The notes beneath the pieces are model-generated. The model saw only the letters and a list, made by a program, of their open reading frames with translations. It was not told where the DNA came from and ran no database searches. A DNA stretch of 64,000 nt from Streptomyces sp. NBC_00358 (GTDB lineage Bacteria > Actinomycetota > Actinomycetes > Streptomycetales > Streptomycetaceae): assembly GCF_036099295.1 (NCBI RefSeq), contig NZ_CP107976.1, positions 6,696,001 to 6,760,000 of the forward strand, read 5' to 3'. Each line of letters starts with the position of its first letter. The stretch's first letter is position 1. Below, one piece after another: positions 51,513-59,475 of this stretch. The position numbers and the translations under genes were made by a program.

Positions 51513-52751
51513 GTGAGCGAGCAGACGCAGGCACAGTCTCAGTCGCAGGGGCCCGCGGCACGGCGGGTCGTCGTGGTGGGCGCGGGCATGGCCGGAGTCC
51601 AGACCGCGGTCGCCCTGCGCGAGCAGGGCTTCACGGGCCCCGTCACGCTGATCGGCGCGGAGCCGCATCAGCCGTACGACCGGCCACCCCTGTCCAAGGC
51701 CGTACTGCTGGGCAAGGCCGAGGGCTCCGCCTTCGACATCGACTTCGAGGCCCTGGACATCGGCCTCGTGCTGGGCCGCGAGGCACTCGGCGTGCGCGCC
51801 GGGGACCACGAACTGGACACGGCCGCGGGACCCGTGCCGTACGACGTCCTGGTCGTCGCCACCGGCGCCGAACCGATCCAGCTCCCCGGCGCCGCGGGCA
51901 TGCCGGGAGTCCACCTCCTGCGCACCCTGGACGACGCCGAGCGGCTGCGTCCCGTCCTCGCCAGGCAGCACGACATCGTGGTGGTCGGCGCGGGCTGGAT
52001 CGGCGCCGAGTTCGCCACGGCGGCACGCGAGGCGGGCTGCGCGGTCACGGTCGTCGAGGCCGCCGACCGGCCGCTCGCCGGCGCGCTGCCCGACGAGGTG
52101 GCCGCGCCGATGGCCGCCTGGTACGCGGACAGCGGGGCCACCCTGCGCACCGGCGCGCGGGTGGAGCGCATCGAGCCCGGCGCGGTGATCCTCGACGACG
52201 GCTCCCGGGTGCCCGCGGGCGCCGTCGTGGTCGGGATCGGGGCGCGGCCCGCGACCGCCTGGATCGCCGGCTCCGGCATCGAACTGGGCGCCGAGCGCGA
52301 GATCCTCGCCGACGACCACCTGCGCACCTCCCTGCCGGACGTCTACGCGGTCGGCGACTGCGCCTCCTTCCCGTCGGGGCGCTACGAGGACCGCCTCCTC
52401 GTCCATCACTGGGACAACGCCCTCCAGGGGCCGCGCACGGTCGCCGCGAACATCGTCGGAGAGGCGCCCGCCGCCTACGATCCGGTGCCGTACTTCTGGT
52501 CCGAGCAGTTCGGCCGCTTCGTGCAGTACGTCGGCCACCACGCGCCCGCCGACACCCTGGTCTGGCGCGGGGACCCCACGGGCGCCTCCTGGTCGGTGTG
52601 CTGGCTCCGCGAGACCCGTCTGGTCGCCCTTCTCGCGGTGGGCCGCCCACGGGATCTCGCCCAGGGCCGCCGGCTCATCGAGGCGGGGCAGCGCATGGAT
52701 CCGCGGCTCCTCGCGGACCCGTCGAGGCCGCTGAAGGGCGCCACGGCCTGA
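51513..52751 (+). CDS. FAD-dependent ferredoxin/rubredoxin reductase-like oxidoreductase
   Basis: A 412-residue class I pyridine-nucleotide oxidoreductase. FAD motif VVGAGMAGVQTA near the N-terminus, PYDRPPLSK, a central NAD motif VVGAGWIGAEFA, VYAVGDCA for the flavin, and a C-terminal reductase domain (HHWDNALQGPRTVA). This is the layout of ferredoxin reductases that serve P450s or oxygenases. TAAGGT ends 6 nt before the GTG, so leaderless initiation is possible. No ferredoxin or P450 is adjacent. Confidence 0.9.
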   Translation: MSEQTQAQSQSQGPAARRVVVVGAGMAGVQTAVALREQGFTGPVTLIGAEPHQPYDRPPLSKAVLLGKAEGSAFDIDFEALDIGLVLGREALGVRAGDHELDTAAGPVPYDVLVVATGAEPIQLPGAAGMPGVHLLRTLDDAERLRPVLARQHDIVVVGAGWIGAEFATAAREAGCAVTVVEAADRPLAGALPDEVAAPMAAWYADSGATLRTGARVERIEPGAVILDDGSRVPAGAVVVGIGARPATAWIAGSGIELGAEREILADDHLRTSLPDVYAVGDCASFPSGRYEDRLLVHHWDNALQGPRTVAANIVGEAPAAYDPVPYFWSEQFGRFVQYVGHHAPADTLVWRGDPTGASWSVCWLRETRLVALLAVGRPRDLAQGRRLIEAGQRMDPRLLADPSRPLKGATA

Positions 52752-52815
52752 CCGGCCACCCCGGGTCGGACGCTCCTGGCTTCCGGCTGCCGGTCCGGGA
52801 TGGCAGGCTTGTCCC

Positions 52816-53187
52816 GTGACCGAGATTGACGCAAAGATCGATGCTCTCGTCCCCGCCTGGCTCACCCTCCCCGACATCGCCGAACAGTTCGGCGTCGAGG
52901 TGACGCGCGTCCGGCAGCTGGTCAAGGACGGCCAGCTGATCGCCGTACGCCGTGGTGAGAACCGCGCGCTGCACGTCCCCGCCGACTTCATCGACGCGGA
53001 CGAACAGAAGGTCGTCAAGGGCCTGGCCGGCACCCTGACGCTCCTGAGGGACGACGGCTACTCCGACGAAGAGGCCCTGGAGTGGCTCTTCACCCCCGAC
53101 CCGAGCCTGCCCGGCACCCCCGCGCAGGCTCTGAGCGAGAATCGCGGCACGGAGGTGAAGCGCCGCGCCCAGGCGCTCGCCGTCTGA
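52816..53187 (+). CDS. Rv2175c-family DNA-binding protein
   Basis: A 123-residue protein with an N-terminal winged helix-turn-helix (LTLPDIAEQFGVEVTRVRQLVKDGQLIAVRRGENR) and a C-terminal helical region with a PDPSLPG motif. The M. tuberculosis homologue is a substrate of the kinase PknL; a PASTA kinase lies 4.4 kb away here, but the link is only suggestive. CAGGCT lies 6 nt before the GTG. Confidence 0.88.
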   Translation: MTEIDAKIDALVPAWLTLPDIAEQFGVEVTRVRQLVKDGQLIAVRRGENRALHVPADFIDADEQKVVKGLAGTLTLLRDDGYSDEEALEWLFTPDPSLPGTPAQALSENRGTEVKRRAQALAV

Positions 53188-53279
53188 CCTGAACGCGACC
53201 GTCCGGCACGGGGAGCGCGGCGGCGGGACCATCCCGGCCGCCGCCCTCTCCGCGCACCGACAAACGGGGGACCCCACGC

Positions 53280-53939
53280 ATGCCCGAGAACACCGTCACG
53301 ACCGCGCGCGGCCGGCTCGCCGACGCCCGCGTCTACCTGTGCACGGACGCCCGCAGGCGCCAGGGCGACCTCGCCGGGTTCCTCGACGCGGTCCTGGCGG
53401 GCGGTGTCGACATCGTGCAGCTGCGCGACAAGGGCATGGAGGCGGGGGAGGAACTGGAGCACCTCCAGGTCTTCGCGGACGCCTGCGCCCGGCACGGCAA
53501 GCTCCTCGCGGTCAACGACCGGGCGGACGTGGCCCACGCCGTCCGCGCCGACGTACTGCACCTGGGCCAGGGGGACCTCCCGGTTCCCGCCGCCCGCGCG
53601 ATCCTCGGCGACGAGGTGCTCATCGGCCGCTCCACGCACGCCGGGCCCGAGGCCGCGGCCGCCGCGGTCCAGGACGGCGTGGACTACTTCTGCACCGGCC
53701 CCTGCTGGCCCACCCCCACCAAGCCGGGCCGCCACGCCCCCGGCCTCGACCTGGTCCGCAGCACGGCGGCCCTCGGCACGGACCGCCCCTGGTTCGCGAT
53801 CGGCGGCATCGACCTCGGCCGGCTCGACGAGGTGCTCGAAGCGGGTGCCCGCCGGGTCGTCGTCGTACGGGCGATCACCAAGGCGGACGACCCCGGCGCG
53901 GCGGCGGCGGAGTTCGCGAAGCGGCTGCGCGAGGCGTAG
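53280..53939 (+). CDS. thiE: Thiamine-phosphate synthase
   Basis: Joins the pyrimidine and thiazole phosphates to thiamine phosphate. It has 219 residues of TIM-barrel form: VDIVQLRDKGM, VNDRADVAHAV, HLGQGDLP, GRSTHAG, GPCWPTPTKPGR and FAIGGID. It is on the strand opposite the thiOSG operon and lacks the CTGAGA/ACCTGATC blocks of a TPP riboswitch in its 92-nt leader, so it is regulated differently. ATG with GGGGGA upstream. Confidence 0.94.
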   Translation: MPENTVTTARGRLADARVYLCTDARRRQGDLAGFLDAVLAGGVDIVQLRDKGMEAGEELEHLQVFADACARHGKLLAVNDRADVAHAVRADVLHLGQGDLPVPAARAILGDEVLIGRSTHAGPEAAAAAVQDGVDYFCTGPCWPTPTKPGRHAPGLDLVRSTAALGTDRPWFAIGGIDLGRLDEVLEAGARRVVVVRAITKADDPGAAAAEFAKRLREA

Positions 53940-54000
53940 CCACGCCGTCCGTACGAGCGGAGCGTCCTGGCGCGGCCGCCGTCCGGAGGGCTCCAAGGGT

Positions 54001-54020
54001 GTCCGAGGGTGTCCGAGGGG
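54001..54020. repeat. Tandem 10-nt repeat upstream of metF
   Basis: GTCCGAGGG(T/G) occurs twice in tandem, and GGACAA occurs twice 20 nt apart just after (near 54022 and 54042). The block lies upstream of the metF promoter and could be a regulator site. Confidence 0.4.
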
Positions 54021-54062
54021 TGGACAAGAAATCGACAGATCGGACAAATGTCAGCGGTTCGG

Positions 54063-54091
54063 TTGGGGGACCGACGCCCTCTGGCTAACCT
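54063..54091 (+). promoter_or_regulatory. Promoter of metF
   Basis: TTGGGG (54063-54068), a 17-nt spacer, and TAACCT (54086-54091). The start site would fall at the ATG (54098), so the mRNA is probably leaderless. Of the leaderless candidates here, this promoter has the best -35/-10 pair. Confidence 0.65.
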
Positions 54092-54097
54092 GCGAGT

Positions 54098-55021
54098 ATG
54101 GCCCACGGATCTGCTTCCACCAGGACTGATCGCGCACGCACCGTGCGCGACATGCTCGCGACCGGCAAACAGACCTGTTCCTTCGAGTTCTCGGCGCCGA
54201 AGACTCCCAAGGGCGAGCGGAACCTGTGGAACGCCCTGCGGCGGGTCGAGGCCGTGGCGCCCGACTTCGTCTCCGTGACCTACGGAGCCGGCGGCTCCAC
54301 CCGGGCCGGCACGGTCAGGGAGACCGAGCAGATCGTCCTCGACACGACGCTCACCCCGGTCGCGCACCTCACCGCGGTCAACCACTCCGTCGCGGAACTG
54401 CGCAACATCATCGGGCAGTACGCGGACGCGGGCATCCGGAACATGCTCGCCGTGCGCGGCGACCCGCCCGGCGACCCCATGGGCGAGTGGGTCCCGCACC
54501 CCAAGGGCCTGACCTACGCGGCCGAACTCGTCAGCCTCATCAAGGAATCCGGCGACTTCTGCGTAGGGGTCGCGGCCTTCCCCGAGATGCACCCCCGGTC
54601 CGCCACCTGGGACCTGGACGTCTCCCACTTCGTCGACAAGTGCCGCGCCGGCGCCGACTACGCGATCACGCAGATGTTCTTCCATCCCGAGTCCTACCTC
54701 CGCCTGCGCGACCGGGTGGACGCGGCGGGCTGTGCGACGCCGGTCATCCCCGAGGTCATGCCGGTGACGAGTGTGAAGATGTTGGAACGGCTGCCCAAAC
54801 TCTCGAATGCTTCGTTCCCGGACGTCCTGAAAGAGCGGATCCTCACAGTCAAAGACGATCCGGCGGCTGTACGCTCCATTGGGATCGAGTTCGCGACGGA
54901 GTTCTGCGCGAGGCTGTTGGCCGAGGGAGTCCCCGGACTTCACTTCATCACGCTCAACAACTCCACGGCGACGCTGGAAATCTACGAGAATCTGGGCCTG
55001 CACCACCCGCAGCAGGCCTAG
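54098..55021 (+). CDS. metF: 5,10-Methylenetetrahydrofolate reductase
   Basis: An FAD enzyme that reduces methylene-THF to methyl-THF for methionine synthesis. It has 307 residues: FEFSAPKTPKGE (catalytic Glu region), SVTYGAGGSTR, HLTAVNHS, NMLAVRGDPPGDP, and DYAITQMFF. The closest type is the NADH-linked bacterial MetF. It supplies the methyl group for the same SAM cycle that is sensed by the riboswitch at 10.2 kb. Confidence 0.95.
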   Translation: MAHGSASTRTDRARTVRDMLATGKQTCSFEFSAPKTPKGERNLWNALRRVEAVAPDFVSVTYGAGGSTRAGTVRETEQIVLDTTLTPVAHLTAVNHSVAELRNIIGQYADAGIRNMLAVRGDPPGDPMGEWVPHPKGLTYAAELVSLIKESGDFCVGVAAFPEMHPRSATWDLDVSHFVDKCRAGADYAITQMFFHPESYLRLRDRVDAAGCATPVIPEVMPVTSVKMLERLPKLSNASFPDVLKERILTVKDDPAAVRSIGIEFATEFCARLLAEGVPGLHFITLNNSTATLEIYENLGLHHPQQA

Positions 55022-55077
55022 ACCGGTCGCACCCGCGTACGACACACTGCGTAGCGGCCACTGGGAGAGGGGCGTAC

Positions 55078-56097
55078 ATGGGCTTGACGGTCCTCTATCT
55101 GGCATTCGGCGTCGTCGCGTTGTGGCTGCTCGGCGAGGTGCTGCTGCAGTACAAGGCGCGGCTGCGGTTCCGGCTGCTCGCCTTCGTCGGCTTCCTCGGT
55201 GTGGTTCTCGGCGTCCTGATGCACTCGGTCGTGGTCATCGGCCTGGGCGCGGCCGCCTTCACGGTCGGCCAGACGTACGTGACGCTGTCGTTCCGCCAGG
55301 GCTTCGCGCAGGGCTGGGCCATCAACGGCCGCTCCGCGCCCGCCAAGCCCAGCAAGCGCCGCCGCGGCGAGCCGGAGGACCCGGAGAACGAGGACCTGTC
55401 GGCGGAGGAGTCCGGCCTCGACGGTGTCGAAGAGGCGGCCTACCGGCGGGACGACCAGTATTCCGCCGAGGACGACGTCTTCACGCCCGCCCCGTCCGAC
55501 CGGTTCCTGCCCCCGGAACAGGCCGAGCCCACGGCCGCCGAGTCCACCTCGGTGTACGAACCGCAGCCCCTGCCCGAGGACACCGGCTCCTACGGCGTCT
55601 ACAACGGCGCCGCCTACGCCGACGCGTCCCAGGCCCAGGACCAGCAGGCCTACGCGACGGCCGGGCAGTCCCAGGACCAGCAGGCCTACGCGACGGCCCA
55701 GGACCAGCAGGCCTACGCGGCGGGCGCCCAGGGCCAGCAGGCCTACGGGTACGACGGCTACACGGGCTACGACCAGCAGCAGTACGGCTACGACAACAGC
55801 CAGCAGCAGTACGCGGCCTACTCGGACCCGTACATCGGCCAGCAGACGTACACGGGTGCCTCGTACGACAACACCGCCTACAACGGCGGCGAGCAGCAGT
55901 ACACGCAGCAGCAGCAGACCTACGGCCAGGACCAGTACGGCAACGGCACGTACGGCGGCGAGACCCCGGCCGGCGGCGTCTGGGTGCCGCAGCAGCGCAC
56001 CGACGAGCAGTACGGCGCCGAGGTCCCGCCCGAGCAGCAGCAGTACCCCTACCAGGGCAACGGCAACGCCGGCTTCGACGAGCAGTACCGCTACTGA
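55078..56097 (+). CDS. Membrane protein with Q/Y/G-rich prion-like cytoplasmic tail
   Basis: A 339-residue protein. Residues 1-75 hold two or three membrane helices; 85-175 is charged (KPSKRRRGEPEDPENED) and disordered; 175-339 is low-complexity sequence dominated by Gln, Tyr, Gly, Ala, Asn and Asp with repeats of QDQQAYATA and YGYD/QQQY type. ATG at 55078 has GGGAGAGGGG upstream. The tail composition is like eukaryotic FUS/EWS prion-like domains. Function unknown; the family is present in other Streptomyces from memory. Confidence 0.8.
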   Translation: MGLTVLYLAFGVVALWLLGEVLLQYKARLRFRLLAFVGFLGVVLGVLMHSVVVIGLGAAAFTVGQTYVTLSFRQGFAQGWAINGRSAPAKPSKRRRGEPEDPENEDLSAEESGLDGVEEAAYRRDDQYSAEDDVFTPAPSDRFLPPEQAEPTAAESTSVYEPQPLPEDTGSYGVYNGAAYADASQAQDQQAYATAGQSQDQQAYATAQDQQAYAAGAQGQQAYGYDGYTGYDQQQYGYDNSQQQYAAYSDPYIGQQTYTGASYDNTAYNGGEQQYTQQQQTYGQDQYGNGTYGGETPAGGVWVPQQRTDEQYGAEVPPEQQQYPYQGNGNAGFDEQYRY

Positions 56098-56155
56098 CCG
56101 GCGGCCGGACAGCGGCCGGTCTCCCGCCGAGCACCGTTCCCGCCCACCGGGCCCT

Positions 56156-57691
56156 TCACTGAGAGCCCTGGAACTCCGGTCCTTCCACGATCAGCCCGGC
56201 CACCAGCGCGCCCGACATGCCCGCGTGCGGCAGACCGCCACCGGGATGCGCCCAACCCCCGGCCGCGAACAGTCCGGTCGCCCGCGTGCTGTTCGACGGG
56301 TGCAGAAGCCGCCCGTCCGCCGCGGCGAGCGCGGGGGCGGGAACCGCGCCACCCTCCGCACCGGTCGCCTCCATGATGTCGGCCGGGGTGCGGACCTCGT
56401 GCCACAGCAGCCGGTCGCGCAGACCGGGCAGAGCACGCTCGGCGGCGTCCAGCACCCGCTCCACGTCAGCCTCGGCCACCTGGGCGCCCGACGGCACCGT
56501 GACGGTCAGCGTGACCGCCTCGTGCCCCGCGTCCGGGACGAGCGCGGGGTCGTCGGGACGCGACACCACGACGGTGGGTGCCGCGGGCACCCCGGGACGC
56601 CCGCCGAACAGCCGGTCCAACTCGCCGTCGCGGTCGACCGTGTGGACCACCGTCCGATGCGCCACCCCGGCGGGCCGCGCGCCGCGCAGCGCGAGCAGCA
56701 CGGTCAGCCGGCTGGCCCCGCCGGGCTGCGGCGGGACCTCGTCGGCGCCCCGGAGCGCGGCCCCGGGGACGAGGCCGTCCAGAATGCCGGGCGCCACTCC
56801 CGCGACCACGAAGTCGGCCTCAGCGAACAGGCCTCCCCCGGTTCCTCCGAGCCCTCCGGCCTCCCCGGGGCCGCCCTCGGACAGCTCCACGCCGACGACC
56901 CGTCCGTCCTTCTCGACGATCCGCTCGACGGAGGTGGTGAAACGGAACTCGACCCGGCGCTCCAGACACCGCTCGTACACCGCGCGCGCCAGCTCCCGGA
57001 TGCCGCCGCGCACGTACCAGGTGCCGAAGGCGTGCTCCATGTACGGCAGCACGGCGGCGCTCGCCGGGGTGACGCGCGGATCGAGCCCGTACGCCAGGGC
57101 GTGGCTTTCCAGCAGGGCCCTCAGCCGGGGGTCGCGCAGCTCCCAGGCGCCGACCTCGGCGAGGGTGCCGGCCCGGCGGGTACGCAGCAGCTTCTTGTGC
57201 GGCACCGAGGGATAGGGTTCGCGGTCGGCCAGCACCGCCCAGTTGGGCCACAGCGGCTCCTCCAGGAGCGGTCTGCGCGAGCGGTCCCACGCCTCGCTGG
57301 CCCGGACCAGGAAGTCGCCCCACCGCGCGCCCGCGTCCGCGCCGAGCGCTTCGTCCAGCGCGGTGAGCACACCCGCGCGCGAGGCGTTCGGCAGCGACAC
57401 CCGGGTGCCGTCGGCGAAGACATGGCCGGCCGAGGGGTCGACCTGCACCAGCTCGACGCACTCCTCCAGAGGCCGCTTTCCCGTCTTGACGAACAGGTCG
57501 CGGTAGACCGCGGGCACCGGCAGCAGACCCGGGCCCGTGTCGAAGGCGAAGCCGTCCCGTTCGAATCGGCGCACCGCGCCGCCGTACGTCTCCGTCCGCT
57601 CGTACACCACCACCCGGTGGCCCGCGACGGCCAGCCGGGCGGCGGCCGCCATCGCGCCCATCCCGGCGCCGATCACCGCGATCTGTCCCAT
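56156..57691 (-). CDS. Phytoene desaturase-like FAD oxidoreductase
   Basis: A 511-residue protein of the CrtI/phytoene dehydrogenase family: N-terminal IAVIGAGMGAMAAAARLAVAGHRVVVYE dinucleotide fold, FAFDTGPG, YVRGGIRELARAV, and C-terminal LFAAGGWAHPGGGLPHAGMSG for flavin binding. No other carotenoid gene (crtB, crtE) is nearby, so the substrate may be a different polyene or lipid. Convergent with the preceding membrane-protein gene. Confidence 0.9.
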   Translation of the reverse strand: MGQIAVIGAGMGAMAAAARLAVAGHRVVVYERTETYGGAVRRFERDGFAFDTGPGLLPVPAVYRDLFVKTGKRPLEECVELVQVDPSAGHVFADGTRVSLPNASRAGVLTALDEALGADAGARWGDFLVRASEAWDRSRRPLLEEPLWPNWAVLADREPYPSVPHKKLLRTRRAGTLAEVGAWELRDPRLRALLESHALAYGLDPRVTPASAAVLPYMEHAFGTWYVRGGIRELARAVYERCLERRVEFRFTTSVERIVEKDGRVVGVELSEGGPGEAGGLGGTGGGLFAEADFVVAGVAPGILDGLVPGAALRGADEVPPQPGGASRLTVLLALRGARPAGVAHRTVVHTVDRDGELDRLFGGRPGVPAAPTVVVSRPDDPALVPDAGHEAVTLTVTVPSGAQVAEADVERVLDAAERALPGLRDRLLWHEVRTPADIMEATGAEGGAVPAPALAAADGRLLHPSNSTRATGLFAAGGWAHPGGGLPHAGMSGALVAGLIVEGPEFQGSQ

Positions 57692-57772
57692 GCCGGCGAC
57701 TTTATCGGCCCCCGCCGACAGCCCCGTCCGCAGGCCGGGCGGGCCGGCCTGCCCCGCCGCGGTCAGTCGAGG

Positions 57773-58411
57773 TCAGTCGAGGTCCACCCGCGGGGCCCGG
57801 CCCGGCGGTTCCCCCACCCGGGCGGTCATCCGGCGCTCCTCCCGGCGCTGCGCACGGCGGCGCAGGAATCGTCTGATCCGCGAGACGAGGAAGTAGAGCA
57901 CCGCGAGCCCGGTGAACAGCAGGACACCGGCGATGACCGCCGCGGCCCGTGGATGGAACATCGCGAACGTGAGCAGGCCCGCGACCCCGAGGTCCTCGGC
58001 GGTGCTCATCACGAAGTTGCTGAACGGCTCCGGCGAGGTGTTGATCGCCATCCGTGTCCCGGCCTTGACCGTGTGGCTCGCCAGCGCCGTCGAGCCGCCG
58101 ATCAGGCCGGCCGCCAGATCGGAGACCGAGCCGCTCTGTCCGGCCAGCAGCGCCCCGACCCACGCACCCGCCGCCGGCCGGATCACGGTGTGCACGGAGT
58201 CCCACACCGAGTCCACGTACGGGATCTTGTCGGCGACGGCCTCGCACAGGAAGAGAACGCCGACTGTGACCAGGATCTCAGGGCGTTGCAGGGATTCCGG
58301 GACCTCGTCGCTCAGTCCGGTCGCGCCGAAGAGGCCGAGGAGCAGCACCACCGCGTACGCGTTGACACCGCTGGCCCAGCCGCTGGTGAAGACCAGGGGG
58401 AGTACGGACAC
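57773..58411 (-). CDS. DUF4126 membrane protein
   Basis: A 212-residue protein with five or six hydrophobic helices; it starts VSVLPLVFTSGWASGVNAYAVVLLLG, the DUF4126 signature, and ends in an Arg-rich tail. GTG 58411 is preferred over the upstream ATG (58459), because TACGAT ends 7 nt before it and the family begins here. Function unknown. Confidence 0.82.
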   Translation of the reverse strand: MSVLPLVFTSGWASGVNAYAVVLLLGLFGATGLSDEVPESLQRPEILVTVGVLFLCEAVADKIPYVDSVWDSVHTVIRPAAGAWVGALLAGQSGSVSDLAAGLIGGSTALASHTVKAGTRMAINTSPEPFSNFVMSTAEDLGVAGLLTFAMFHPRAAAVIAGVLLFTGLAVLYFLVSRIRRFLRRRAQRREERRMTARVGEPPGRAPRVDLD

Positions 58412-58466
58412 GGACGCGATCGTAGCCAGTCGGCGACGAGGCGTCCTGGGCATGAGCACTTATGCC

Positions 58467-58482
58467 TGAGTACGCGTACTCA
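58467..58482. promoter_or_regulatory. 16-bp perfect palindrome upstream of DUF4126 gene
   Basis: TGAGTACGCGTACTCA, perfectly self-complementary, 43 nt from the DUF4126 -10 hexamer. Likely an operator for a dimeric regulator; the protein is not identifiable from the sequence. Confidence 0.5.
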
Positions 58483-58810
58483 CCGGTGGAGATGAGTAGG
58501 CGCACGGATGGGGTCCGACCTGCGTGAACGGGAGAGTGGAGGCACGGAGAGGGGCGCGGCTCCGGCACCGCCGACACGGGGCGGCGGAACGGAACTCGCG
58601 CCCTTGGCCGCTCCTTCCGCCGACCCGCTCGGCGGGAGTGAGACACGGGGGAACCCGGGGGACGACCGAACGGGGGCCCAACGGGGGTTACGGGGATACG
58701 GGGAGCACGGCGAAGCGCCGGTACGCATGGCCCGCGGGGGACGCGGCCACTCGTACCGGCGCTTTCGTGTGCGCTGCGCGAGGCCCTTCGGGACGGGCTT
58801 CGCCCCCGGC
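58483..58810. other. Intergenic region between DUF4126 and tetR genes
   Basis: A 328-nt purine-rich stretch (on the plus strand) without a credible gene. Apart from the palindrome at its left edge, it holds the strong hairpin 58713-58764. I see nothing else. Confidence 0.5.
58713..58764 (-). terminator. Long hairpin after the tetR operon
   Basis: A perfect 13-bp stem (58713-58725 with 58752-58764) with a 26-nt loop that contains a second GGCC/GGCC pairing. It lies 47 nt after the tetR stop and probably terminates the ATPase-YhgE-TetR operon. Confidence 0.65.
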
Positions 58811-59440
58811 TCAGTGGTGGCCGCTCACCCGTCCCTGGAGGAGCCGGGACAGCGCCGCGTGGACGTCGTCCAGGGAGCGCTCCGGCTGGAAGGCCTGCCA
58901 GTCCAGGGCGGCCACCAGGACCATCCCGACGAGCGCCGCAGCCGTCAGCGGGATGTCGATCTCGTCGCTGAGCTCCCCGCCCGCCACGGCGTCGCGCAGT
59001 ACGTCCTCGACGACCGCCACCGCCTGCTGCCGCACCACCATCAGGGTGGACTGCCAGGCCCGGTTGGTGCGCCAGAGCTCCGCCACGTACAGCTGGGTGA
59101 AGGCCGGGTAGCGGTTGATGAAGACGAGCCCCGCGCGGATCATCGCGTCCAGCGCGTCGACCTTGCTCCCGCCGTCCCGGGCGGTCTTCTCCGCCGCCTC
59201 CCGCAGCGAGGCGGTGAGGAGCCCCACGCCATGGCGGAGCAGCTCTTCGAAGAGGACCGATTTGCTCGCGAAGTTGTAGTAGACCGTGCCCTTCGCGACC
59301 CCGGCCCGCTCGGCGATCTCGTCCACCGTGGTGGCGGAGAACCCCTGTTCGGCGATCAGGGTGACGGCCGCCTCGTAGAGCTTCTGCCGGGTCGCCTCGC
59401 GGCGGCCGCCGCCGCCCGCCGTGGTGCTGCTGCTTTCCAT
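58811..59440 (-). CDS. TetR-family regulator of the YhgE exporter operon
   Basis: A 209-residue regulator: helix-turn-helix at about residues 15-60 (IAEQGFSATTVDEIAERAGVAKGTVYYNF) and a helical ligand domain. It is the last gene of a three-gene operon with the ATPase and YhgE-like genes. A 26-nt palindrome in front of the first gene is its probable operator, making an autoregulated efflux unit. It acts as a repressor released by the exported compound, by family analogy. Confidence 0.9.
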   Translation of the reverse strand: MESSSTTAGGGGRREATRQKLYEAAVTLIAEQGFSATTVDEIAERAGVAKGTVYYNFASKSVLFEELLRHGVGLLTASLREAAEKTARDGGSKVDALDAMIRAGLVFINRYPAFTQLYVAELWRTNRAWQSTLMVVRQQAVAVVEDVLRDAVAGGELSDEIDIPLTAAALVGMVLVAALDWQAFQPERSLDDVHAALSRLLQGRVSGHH

Positions 59441-59475
59441 GGCACCGATTGTCACAGGAGCGCCCGCGCCCGTGG

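Noticed and set aside
53188..53279. TPP riboswitch upstream of thiE
   Set aside because: The CTGAGA and ACCTGATC blocks are absent.
55424..58495. 1023-codon plus-strand open frame
   Set aside because: Overlaps the Q/Y-rich protein, the phytoene desaturase-like gene and DUF4126 gene; Arg/Pro/Thr-rich shadow.
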